Part shown: piece after piece, positions 12,601 to 19,871 of the stretch
How the letters are laid out: every line of letters starts with the position of its first letter
How positions within the stretch are numbered: the first letter of the stretch is position 1
Origin: Notospermus geniculatus
Lineage: Eukaryota > Nemertea > Pilidiophora > Heteronemertea > Lineidae
Direction: 5' to 3'
Length of the DNA: 64,000 nucleotides
NCBI GenBank assembly: GCA_002633025.1
Contig: NMRB01000766.1
Span: 1,607-65,606 of the forward strand
Made by a program: the position numbers and the translations under genes
The notes under the pieces: generated by a model
What the model saw: only the letters and a program-made list of their open reading frames with translations
Told to the model about the DNA's origin: nothing
Database searches by the model: none

Positions 12601-15600
12601 GTTGTGGAGGATTGTCGCGACGGATGTCATGAAGATTTCAGCAAAGGCTTTGCCTCTCATGGACGGGATTGCAGCGAGACAGAGCACACAGCAACTGAAT
12701 CACAGCCAAGCAATAAAAAGGTAAAAATTCTCATGGAATACTTGCAAACAAAGAAATAAAGGCATTTCAACCTCTTATTGCCCCATCAGGGGCAACCTCG
12801 TTCCCTGGGTCTTCCTCCTGTCAACGTCAGACCTCTTCTCCGTTGGAGACCCTCCAGCTGAAAGTGCCATATGAAAGTGTCACATCAGTACATCAGTTTC
12901 AATGTTTTATTGTAGTGGAAGCAGGTTTTCGGCAAGGCCAAGAATCAGAAGAACAAAGTGATTGCATACACCAAACAGAAGGTACCAGAGGGAGACGCCA
13001 ACCTGCCAAACTTCTCCCGTCCTGGAGATTCCTTCACCCTGACGGACTTTTCGTCCCAGAGACTGGCCGAGCAGCTGACACTGATTGAGCAGACACTGTA
13101 TCGCGAGACGCATCCGGTGATGTTTCTCAATTCGAAGGCCCAAGGGATTGGCGTGGCTTCGCTCAACAGCGATGCGGCGATAAAGAAGACCTCATCTGCT
13201 GGGTGAGTACGTGTAGAGATAACGTTGCAGCAGTTTGCCCCACCTTTTTTGAAAGGTTGAAAATGGCCTGTCTTTCTTTCCTGCAAACCAACTCATATTA
13301 CCACTTAAAGCAGGGTGCACTGCCCTGCCTTCTGAAATTTCTGTATGGAACTTCTTCCAGAGTATAAGAAAACTCACACGAAGAGATGTAATTTCTGGTA
13401 GAACACTCCTATTACTCTCATAAATCTTCTCTCTCGGGCCTTAACAGCCAGAAATATTAACTGCCAATAGCCACAGTGTTGCTTCAGTTTCTTTAAACAA
13501 TCATTATCTGTACTTTCTTACAGATTACCATTTCTACCTACAAGGTTAATATTATGACTAAGCTTCTTAGGTGATCTGGCTTACCATTTATAAAGCTTGC
13601 CAATTCATTCAGCTATTCTTTGTCTGAATTAAAGCGCACATAACTGCTTCAAAGCTTTTAAAATACTTTTCTAGTGCTATTCTAATTGTCCAGGGACCAA
13701 TTCATACTTCCTAGCAACCATGCAATTTGGAAAATGTGTTTGTTGTTTGTAACTAATGTGATGGGATAACTGAGCGAGGAAGTATGAATTGGCTCTGAGA
13801 GGCTTCATTTAACCTTTTTCTGGGCTTCAAATGGAACTTCCCTGAGTGAACGAACCCGTTCATTAGGTAGACAACTCGCTATTGAGGACACCTAGGTTTC
13901 AGCATCATTCTCCATCCAATTCATTCTTCCTCGCTTATCAGTACCAGTATGCAATACCGGTATGGAAAATGCTTGTTTGGAACCAATGCAGTGAGGCAAG
14001 ATGAACCTACAAAGCATTTCCATTCCTCACGAGTGGACGGAGAAAGTATGAATTTGTGTGATGCACCTTTTGGGAAGGCTGACACGCATTGTATATACAC
14101 GTTGTATAATGGCACCATGATGCTTGCACGTAATACATGTAGTCTGATGTCTGATGGCTTGGAATTGGGAAATGATGAAGAGAGCTTGGGTCACATTGCA
14201 AAAAATGTTCATTTGGAACTACCCGTTTGACACCTAGAGAACCTCGTACAGGAGCTAGAAGAGAAAGTATGTGGGAAATCCAGTGATCCAGAGTCCATAT
14301 TTTTCAAATATCTCTGAAGTTGTTGTAGGCTGTTTCATAGTAAGAGAGGTACATGTAAATTCTGATGGAAGATCCTTGTCGTAAGCTAATCAATCTAGCT
14401 TTGGTCGTATCTTGCAGGCGTCTAAACGTTTGGGACGGTCCAATGGAGAAGTCACTGTTCGTCGGAGATGAGAACCTGAGGAACTGTATCCAGAAAATGA
14501 TTGAGCATGGGCATCATCTGACTCACTGGGTGGCTGCTGAGATTCTTTGTTGTAATTCAACCAAGGTTTGTTCTTTACCCGTTACTCTTCTGCCGTATCA
14601 AAAATGGCCTTTCCATTCTCTTCCCTCGTTCCTCGACTGGACGAAAGAATGTTGAACTACCGTACTTTTTGGGGAGACTTGTATCTAATAAGGCCTTGTG
14701 AACTTAGTGGCCTGACCATCCGCGTGTTGCAGGTCTCTTGCAGTCACCAAAATGAATATCAACTTCAATAGCATGTGCTGTTCATGAACACCACATTAGT
14801 GATCATTTTACTTCTTTAGGTCCAGCTGAACATCCTGACGAAATTTATCTACACTGCCAAAATGTGTCTCGATATGAGGAACTACGCCACGGCGATTTCC
14901 ATAATAGATGCACTGGAGAACTACATAGTGAGACAGCTACCAGTTTGGAAAAATTTACCATCAAAGTCTGTTGCAGTCATGGAAGACTTGGCCCGTGTCA
15001 AGGTGAGAAATGACTCTATTCTACCTGTGGTGGATCACAATTGGACCTAAATCCTACCACACGAGGACACATTTCATAGAGGAATTTTACTGACCTGTCT
15101 CATCTCTTCCAGGACTACCTGAAAAAGGACGACATGTGCCTCCTACAAAATCCAGAGGCCAAACTTGGTCCAACGATTCCATCTATTTTGTTGTTCCTGC
15201 TTCATATCCAACACTTAGAGATCGGAGGATTTACGTTGGCAAATGGCATGTACAAATGGACAAAGATGAGGTAAGCCCCTAGTGCAAATGCAGAAGGTTC
15301 AGGGAGTGTGTCCCCAATAGGAGCTGTGAGCGAGTTGACCACTAGGTGTCACTACGGCCCAATTCAATGCATCTAGCGGACCCAGTCATTATCGATCGAG
15401 CAGCAATCACGTAGATTTTCCTGTACATTGGTCCGCTAAGACTTTGCTGCCATCTGTTGGCAATATGCGCGGCTGACTGCTCCTATTAAACATTTGCCCT
15501 GTCTCTAGGTCATAATGTATGTTGTTGAATCTGCAGGAACCACTGATGATTTTGAAAGATCTAAATATAATTTGTCTTCAATTTCCAGGTCCATCGCCCG

Positions 15601-15826
15601 AGTGATAGATCAACTCCGCATCTTCAAGGACTATTTTTATGAGTTTGAGTCATCACCCGACTTCGAAGATACGATCCAACAGAGGATGAAAGACTTCTCT
15701 GATCGCGATCTCCACACGTTGGCCGCCCAGTACGAGATAAACGTCGCTAAACTGCCATCTAGTGGCAAGTTACCTGATGCATTTAAGAACCTGAAGAAAA
15801 AATTCCATGGGAAAACTGATTCTTAG
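383..15826 (+). CDS. KNDC1: KNDC1-like (very-KIND) Ras guanine nucleotide exchange factor, 5' partial
   Basis: Seen: 22 exons joined in phase: 383-611, 1492-2690, 2803-2914, 3041-3174, 3520-3678, 3928-4029, 5494-5604, 5957-6052, 6243-8862, 9122-9263, 9589-10489, 10580-10718, 10838-10935, 11098-11303, 11921-12031, 12213-12357, 12562-12720, 12916-13202, 14418-14565, 14820-15002, 15113-15270, 15589-15826 (TAG). The sum is 7,677 nt, divisible by three, with GT-AG borders throughout, giving 2,558 residues in the window. Domain order is end of KIND1, Ser-rich linker, KIND2, WH2-like motifs, disordered basic region, RasGEF_N, RasGEF. Known: two KIND domains plus a C-terminal RasGEF define KNDC1, a Ras exchange factor that binds MAP2 and limits dendrite growth in vertebrates. 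KIND is a kinase C-lobe fold without catalysis. Inferred: cytoplasmic Ras activator tied to the cytoskeleton. The start codon and first half of KIND1 lie upstream. An ATG at 1479 is in frame but sits across an acceptor, so I treat it as intronic. Confidence 0.9.
612..1491. other. KNDC1 intron
   Basis: Contains the inverted-repeat element at 768-936 and otherwise AT-rich sequence without a convincing exon. Confidence 0.6.
768..936. mobile_element. MITE family 1, copy 1
   Basis: About 170 bp bounded by AATAGGA...CAGT and ACTGTTCCTATT. Two other copies in this window (15316-15487 and 44282-44452) share the interior, including CCACTAG/GTCCGCTA-AACTTTGCTGCC-TCT-TTGGC. It is non-autonomous, with no coding capacity. 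Confidence 0.75.
1492..2690 (+). CDS. KNDC1: KNDC1 exon: disordered Ser/Arg-rich inter-KIND linker
   Basis: A single 1,199-nt exon codes for about 400 residues, rich in Ser, Asp/Glu early and Arg/Ser late, with no recognisable fold. The end includes SSSSRSRERPFHRSASESS, a basic Ser/Arg tract that could be phosphorylated. The donor is GTTAGT at 2691. An open frame continues upstream to an ATG at 1479, but ATCTTTCAG at 1483-1491 is a good acceptor and the phase matches the 383-611 exon. An internal promoter using 1479 as start cannot be excluded. Confidence 0.8.
2803..4029 (+). CDS. KNDC1: KNDC1 exons for KIND2
   Basis: Four exons (2803-2914, 3041-3174, 3520-3678, 3928-4029). KIND2 begins GLCIGVVLRRIGCGLPEREL, the typical first helices with 'LPERELWAVCRECV', then a strand pair with IQDSGHISFIAL, an APEA motif equivalent to the kinase APE, and the terminal DEPEMRPALIEVLE helix. 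No kinase N-lobe, DFG or HRD motif is present, as expected for KIND. In SPIRE the KIND domain binds the formin FMN tail; in KNDC1 the KIND region binds MAP2 in vertebrates. The last exon (3928-4029) is polar and leads into the WH2-like region. Confidence 0.85.
3249..3391. mobile_element. hAT-like MITE, copy 1
   Basis: Bounded by CAGGCACAGATCCAGAGG and its approximate reverse complement ending CTGGATCCGCCCCTG. The CAGGGGCGGATCCAG end resembles widespread hAT-type non-autonomous elements. A second copy is at 32206-32380. Confidence 0.6.
4225..4263. repeat. Palindrome of the TTGGAGG family (perfect 18-bp arms)
   Basis: Arms CCTTGGAGGAATTATACT and AGTATAATTCCTCCAAGG around a 3-nt loop. Related palindromes lie at 12368-12395, 17943-17966, 19092-19116, 38850-38886, 46011-46056 and 54916-54945. 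Confidence 0.9.
5360..5455. repeat. Short tandem repeat in KNDC1 intron
   Basis: About three copies of a roughly 36-bp unit containing TGCCTCCCTATGATTGCCTA and GCAGTCATTGTTT. Confidence 0.7.
5494..6052 (+). CDS. KNDC1: KNDC1 exons carrying two WH2-like motifs
   Basis: Exons 5494-5604 and 5957-6052 (37 and 32 codons, both phase 0). Each ends with an amphipathic helix followed by an LKP element: NLLEEIKSAAITKPLKP and LHDELMTAIRHGFTELKP. This fits the WH2 pattern (L-x3-I then LKxV/LKP), an actin-monomer binding module that follows KIND in SPIRE proteins. Assignment is by eye; the second motif is the better match. Both exons end exactly at the LKP, so each motif is one symmetric exon that could be skipped or duplicated without a frameshift. 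Function in actin binding is inference. Confidence 0.5.
5770..5885 (-). mobile_element. tRNA-derived SINE fragment (family B)
   Basis: On the minus strand TGGCGCAATGG (5860-5870) fits the pol III A box and AGTTCAATTCC (5817-5827) is a near B box. A related copy is at 42195-42350. Confidence 0.55.
6243..8862 (+). CDS. KNDC1: KNDC1 large disordered central exon
   Basis: A 2,620-nt exon (about 873 codons). In order: acidic and Ser-rich stretch; tandem NSGFSVVSP-type repeats (about 6946-7210); a charged probable coiled coil around 7380-7510 (KKNENVIKDRHRIVAEKLKE); Pro-rich PVPAPRRTLKEK; an Arg/Ser-rich block near 8030-8300 (RRRRPERRRVSK and similar); and at the end a folded-looking helix LRKVVLLIREEFAFDGYMEN that leads into the next exon's EWLMSLCNVSW. 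The last region resembles the conserved segment that precedes RasGEF_N in KNDC1. The donor is GTATGT at 8863, phase 1. Confidence 0.85.
6946..7210 (+). repeat. In-frame tandem peptide repeats in KNDC1
   Basis: About six degenerate copies of N-S-G-(F/Y)-(S/T)-(V/A)-V-S-P followed by a short spacer (examples: NSGFTIVSPSAG, TSGFSVVSPPSA, NSGFSVVSPQAG, NSGYSVVPKS). The repeat period is about 14-19 codons and is kept in frame, with third-position differences between copies. Confidence 0.75.
8930..9100. repeat. Degenerate tandem repeat in KNDC1 intron
   Basis: Three copies of a unit with GGCCTGAAAAATGAGAAACTGA-like sequence and a following TGGTTGTCATAGGCCT, just downstream of the large exon. Confidence 0.6.
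9122..11303 (+). CDS. KNDC1: KNDC1 exons between the central region and RasGEF_N
   Basis: Exons 9122-9263, 9589-10489, 10580-10718, 10838-10935 and 11098-11303. The first encodes a helical Cys/Trp-rich block (EWLMSLCNVSWVTFCRAVSE, then KYCDFYWSEELLYSLYEG). The second is a 901-nt disordered exon with basic RTRKRRARKKTT. The third and fourth encode a coiled coil (QLHRARGAVEAKIAEIDQQM and KEITEMTSKLVFLELARRHL). The last runs into the first strand of RasGEF_N (PLGLTVTLFAK). An RTRKR-type basic cluster near 9805-9830 could be a localisation signal. Confidence 0.85.
11672..11900 (+). mobile_element. tRNA-derived SINE (family A)
   Basis: A box TGGTGCAGTGG (11679-11689) and B box GGTTCAATCCC (11722-11732) both match the pol III consensus. 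They are followed by a body with GAGTTCCCCAG and a tail GTGAAGTGCTTGAGA...AGTGGAAAGTGCT. A related copy is at 21836-22065; tail fragments are at about 24735-24815 and 51346-51545. Confidence 0.75.
11921..12720 (+). CDS. KNDC1: KNDC1 RasGEF_N (REM) domain exons
   Basis: Exons 11921-12031, 12213-12357 and 12562-12720. The sequence EFFYCYRYFTTAKEVLSFII followed by RRALDLLQYWVEGFYSLDF is the classical RasGEF N-terminal motif (FLLTYR-FTTPEELL, then LRVLNVLRKWVE). It stabilises the catalytic domain. The 12562-12720 exon is a polar linker between RasGEF_N and RasGEF. The pattern is strong and the exon order is right for a Ras-family GEF. Confidence 0.9.
12368..12395. repeat. Palindrome of the TTGGAGG family (imperfect)
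   Basis: CCTTGGAGGTATA and TAACCTCCATGG can pair with mismatches; it begins 10 bp after a KNDC1 splice donor (12358). Confidence 0.6.
12916..15826 (+). CDS. KNDC1: KNDC1 catalytic RasGEF (CDC25 homology) domain exons
   Basis: Exons 12916-13202, 14418-14565, 14820-15002, 15113-15270 and 15589-15826. RasGEF landmarks are all present in order: RLAEQLTLIEQTLYRE (the LA-QLT-IE---F helix), NLRNCIQKMIEHGHHLTHWV (N---I---W-A--I), LNILTKFIYTAKMCLDMRNY (R--vl-kfi-iA--c--l-Ny), AISIIDALENYIVRQLPVWK, and the block ending GPTIPSILLFLLHIQHLEI (P-vP-lg--L-dl--ie). The protein ends with a basic KKKFHGKTDS tail and TAG at 15824-15826. It catalyses GDP release from a Ras-family GTPase; the partner is not deducible here. 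Confidence 0.92.
13203..14417. other. KNDC1 intron inside the RasGEF domain
   Basis: A 1.2-kb intron with no exon or recognisable element; several frames are open by chance only. Confidence 0.6.
15316..15487. mobile_element. MITE family 1, copy 2
   Basis: Same family as 768-936, inside the last KNDC1 intron. Ends are AATAGGAGCTGTGAG and CTGACTGCTCCTATT. Confidence 0.8.
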
Positions 15827-16640
15827 GACTTATTGGGGGAGTTTTGTCTTTGAATTTAGTGTCGTCTACGACAGGTCTGAATTCCAATCCATGATTTAAC
15901 ACAGAATATTTATGTGACCCGTCACCACAAAACCAGTGCTAAGTCGCTCTGAAGTTGGCAGGCTGAGACTAACATTTTCAATTTCAGTAGGCCTAGGCTT
16001 ATTGTCCGTCTTTTGTAAAATCTGAGTGATTAGGGCCTACATTTCTTCCTTTATCTCTGAGAGTTATTTTGGTTCATCCTGGTTCATATCTTGTGTGATT
16101 TAAGATGTGTTTTGTTGTGCGGGTCACATATATGACGTTAAAATGACAAACTTTTTATATCGAAGTAGTTTAAAGGTCTCAGGGTTTCAAGTAACGATGG
16201 TACCCAAAGAGTTTTGTTAACATTCTTGGCTCTTCAGAGTGTATACTATGCTGGCTTATCCTTCAGATTTTGATGGAATTCTTTACATTTTATGTGCCTC
16301 TGTTAATTGATTTGGCTGTACTTTTTGGCATTTACCAATGCCACACTTTATTCGATACATAAACTACAATTTATTCTGTAACGAGATCATGTTGTCCATT
16401 TGCATGTGGCGCCATAACAATTACGGTACATTTTCTGCTCATGAGGTCACGGAATAGTGATGTGGCCCCAAGCCATGGCTTTGTTGGGAGATGGGAGACA
16501 GGATGAGGTTTCCTCCTATGCAGCAAAAATATTGCCGAGTACCATTCAATGATAAGCAATGATAGTGTTTCCTGAAGGGATATTTGTTCATAAGATAACT
16601 GTGATTAAGCCAAATTAACATTGAATAAGTAAATTACGGT

Positions 16641-16766
16641 AATAGGGAGGTGTCGCAAGCGCCCGGTTAGGCCATATGACGACGTTTATCTATTGTTTGG
16701 GTATACCCACACAATAGATAAACGTCGTCGTAGGGCCTAACCGGGCGCTTGCGAAACCTCCCTATT
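16641..16766. mobile_element. Foldback element
   Basis: AATAGGGAGGTGTCGCAAGC at the left pairs with its complement at the right end, and the pairing continues through GCCCGGTTAGG and GACGACGTTTATCTATTG to a small central loop. About 57-bp near-perfect arms. Confidence 0.85.
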
Positions 16767-17304
16767 GATTAAATGTTGACTTGGACTTAAAGCTAGCAGC
16801 ACGTGTACCATTTTCATTGCTCATACAGGCAATATTTGTGGTAGGCAATTTTGGGGGCGGTTGCCAGTTCACAGCAGACATCACCACTTACTAGTGTCCT
16901 GTGCTATCGATGGCGCACACATCACAACTGGCAACGACGAGCAATTTTCGCGGTGAGAAATCAAACTGGTTTGATTCTGCAACTTGTGGCAACTCGTGGT
17001 CACCACAGAAGTTCCGTGGTGAGTGGTCATTGCCGGCCATCGCACACTTGGCCATTTTTGTGGCGAGCAGGAAAATTGCCCGTAGAGCAACAAAAGTGGT
17101 GAAGTACGTGTGCTGCTAGCTTTAGATTTGTAAATCTTCAACCGTCCATTGTATTATAATTCATAACTATAATTAGAGTATTTATTTTCGATATTTTTGT
17201 GTTATATAATGTTGCTGGCACCGTGGTTTTTCATCAGAATATAAAGTGAAATTTTGATGTAGTTCTGCTTTTGTTGTTGATTCTGTGATGCGACCAATTT
17301 CATC

Positions 17305-17551
17305 TTAAAGGAGTTAGACGCCGAAGTTGTAAACAAGCTGGTTTGTTTACAAATATGGTCGGCAAACTAGTTTTATTCCTTCATGCAGGTGGCAGCACCC
17401 GTGATCGTTAGACTGGTTCCCGGTCCGATGCAACTCACTCACGATATTCACGTCAGTACATATCACTGACAATAGGTGGCAGCACCGCAGGCGTCCGTGG
17501 ATATAGAACCAGTGAGTGAGTGTTTACAACTTCGGCGTCTAACTCCTTTAA
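17305..17551. mobile_element. TTAA-flanked MITE with AGGAGTTAGACG ends
   Basis: Flanked by TTAA at 17305-17308 and 17548-17551, with inverted repeats AAAGGAGTTAGACGCCGAAG / CTTCGGCGTCTAACTCCTTT of about 27 bp. The TTAA flanks suggest piggyBac-type mobilisation. No transposase. Confidence 0.75.
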
Positions 17552-17618
17552 AATGAAAGTGAATCTTCAAGAGAAAAACAACTTTTCATCCATAAAGTTA
17601 TTCTGTATTTGCAGTATA

Positions 17619-17830
17619 TTAAAGGAGCATGGTATTGGATCTCAAATGCGTTATTTGACTGCCGACGTAGAGGGAGCCACCTAGCGGCAGTAAGACGAAC
17701 TACAAAAATGCATTACAAAATGTACGCAGTAAATCGGGTCATTCGCCGAGACGTAGTCAAACCCTTGGGTTGGAGAGTGGGACGGTGGCGCCGGCTGTCG
17801 AGAAAAAGTGGCAATACCGTGCTCCTTTAA
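17619..17830. mobile_element. TTAA-flanked MITE with AGGAGCATGGTA ends, copy 1
   Basis: TTAAAGGAGCATGGTA at the left and TACCGTGCTCCTTTAA at the right. The interior (GACTGCCGACGTAGAGGGAG, GGTGGCGCCGGCTG) is shared with 40866-41054. Confidence 0.8.
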
Positions 17831-17942
17831 CTGCCCACTCCAGCCCAATTGAAACCTTGCTGCTGGATGCCAAAATCATCAGATCATAAAAATTCTTCAT
17901 TCCTAGTAGAAAAACGTGAAAGGGATAAAGAAAGTCATAGAG

Positions 17943-17966
17943 CTTGGTGGAATTAGTTCCTCCAAG
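17943..17966. repeat. Palindrome of the TTGGAGG family
   Basis: CTTGGTGGAATTAGTTCCTCCAAG reads CTTGG(T/A)GGAA against TTCCTCCAAG, one mismatch, 4-nt loop. Confidence 0.65.
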
Positions 17967-18559
17967 ATTAGAGTACAGGGCAAAGCAGAGAAGCCAGTGC
18001 AAGCTGGTGACAACACGTGGGTACGGGCTAAAAATAGAATTGCAGTCGTCAGTGACGTCACATCACTGTTCCGATTGTGCGGCACAAGCCAGAATCGAGA
18101 ATAAACGAACTCGCAGATGAGGCGATTGTGCGACTTTTCTGTCACTTATTAACTATTTTTCCGCAATAAAAGGGTTTCACGATGACGAAATCAGGTTAAT
18201 ATATTCGAAAACCAATTTTTCCATCATTGAAATATAAGTTCGGTCCAGTGAGTGCGTTTGGAAGCAAAGAATTTGTTCTTCAACGCGCATCCTGTTTGTT
18301 TATGCACGCACTGCTATGCACTGACTGCTGCACTGCATGCATGATGATGCACACACACTACACAGACCAAACAAATTCATGCTGGTGTGGTGTAACATCT
18401 GTGGCTGTGGCTACTGTGGCTGTGTACGCCGCCTATAGGGCTTACCCGAACGACCTCTTGTGCTCAAGTCACACACAAGCCTCGCTCGACCACCAGTCGA
18501 CTATGAATGAAAAATTATGAATGATGCTGCTGTGTGCGCCTCCCGTCATTCATGCCCAT

Positions 18560-18999
18560 AATCAGTCAGGAACTTTTGCCGCATCGGGAGGTGACCTCCC
18601 AATCGAAAAAACTCCCAGTCGGGAGGTAATAACCGAATCGAGTTTTCGTACACCTCCCAATTGGGATTTCAATGTTCTCTTCCCTTCCCAACTTTCGTCA
18701 AATATTGGGGAACTCAACGTCAAATCGGCCAGAAAATTTACTTCAATCAGAAATTTTTTTCACACAAACCTTGATCTTTGTTTCACGTTTTCCACTGGTT
18801 ACGACCATGCGCAAATGCGCGATGTGATGCGCAAATCAGTTCTTAGATTTTGAACTGCCTGATCGAGACATTCCTCCTGTTCAAGCAACAAAAAATTACA
18901 ACACAATATCCCGTTTCGGACACAACCTCCCAGTCGGGAGATGCAAAATCCCAATCGGGAGGTGATCTCCCGATGCGGCAAAAGTTCCTGACTGATAAT
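18560..18999. mobile_element. TIR element with internal CCTCCCAGTCGGGAGG palindromes
   Basis: Terminal inverted repeats ATCAGTCAGGAACTTTTGCC...GCATCGGGAGGT / ACCTCCCGATGC...GGCAAAAGTTCCTGACTGAT. Inside, near both ends, are several short palindromic units of the type CTCCCAGTCGGGAG. No coding capacity. Confidence 0.8.
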
Positions 19000-19091
19000 A
19001 GGGCGCTATCCCACATGCCAGGCATATTATAGCCTTAGCTATCTGTTGACTTGACCCATCTGATCAGAAGCAGGCATCAATTGCATTTGAT

Positions 19092-19116
19092 CATGGAGGT
19101 TATATTTCCTCTATGG
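19092..19116. repeat. Imperfect palindrome, possibly TTGGAGG family
   Basis: CATGGAGGTTATA opposed to TATTTCCTCTATGG; several mismatches, so family membership is uncertain. Confidence 0.35.
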
Positions 19117-19211
19117 TCTGATTGATCAGTCGACAAATGGGAGTAACACTTTCGATGCACAGCCATATCTGCATGTCTTCTATTAGTTTATTTTCACTTG
19201 TACTTTTCCAG

Positions 19212-19871
19212 AGCTAGAAGAACTTGCTATGCGCTCGGTCGATAATTTGAAGGCCAGCTTAAAGAAACTTGGAGCTTCTGTAACAGGGAACAAAGCACTC
19301 CTCATCAAACGGCTATACTTGACAAAAATGACTGAAAAAGACCTAATGGCACTCTCCAGAGCTTGTGGCACCCGAGGCGCTGATCATAGAACTCTTGTCC
19401 AAGGGTTGGAGAAAGCTAACTTTGAAGATAAACTGGACGGTAATATTTGAGCTGAAGATGAACTCATTGAGGTCCTTTGAATTGAGATTTTGCAGGCTTT
19501 GAAAATATTTTTCTTGACTACCAAACTTCCACTTCCTCAAACATTGCAGCAATGCTTCGTACGTGTGTGATAATTTCATCACTTAATTCCTCCACTCTTA
19601 AGCCGTGTAGCACAGAGACCATCTTTTCCTTGTTTCAGAAGTTCTCAATGCAAAGCACGAGTCTATCATGATGGGTGACGAGGAATTTGATCTTTTGGAT
19701 GAAGCAATCATCAACGAGGGAGATGATGAATTTCGGGGGTCTGACCGTGAATCCGAAGGGCAGGATGGGTCTTCCTTCGATGGGCAGTTCGTAGTGTTAG
19801 ATGATGTCGAACAAGATGAAAGTCCGGGTGATGTGCTGGAGATAGATGAGGAGGAGGATGGCCCTGAAGAG
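19212..19871 (+). CDS. SAP motif and acidic exons
   Basis: Exon 19212-19439 encodes MRSVDNLKASLKKLGA...VTGNKALLIKRLYL, matching the SAP helix-extended loop-helix pattern (LK-eLk--GL-v-GnKa-Li-RL). Exon 19639-19871 is strongly acidic (for example MMGDEEFDLLDEA and EIDEEEDGPEE). A start at 19229 makes SAP the extreme N-terminus, which is common for such proteins, but the acceptor at 19210-19211 implies an upstream exon (5' UTR or coding). Confidence 0.75.

Larger units (their letters stand above)
15827..19211. other. KNDC1 3' UTR and intergenic/upstream region of the next gene
   Basis: No coding sequence recognised. Contains foldback 16641-16766, TTAA elements 17305-17551 and 17619-17830, palindromes 17943-17966 and 19092-19116, and the TIR element 18560-18999. 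The first exon and promoter of the SAP/zinc-finger gene should be here but I could not place them. Confidence 0.5.
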
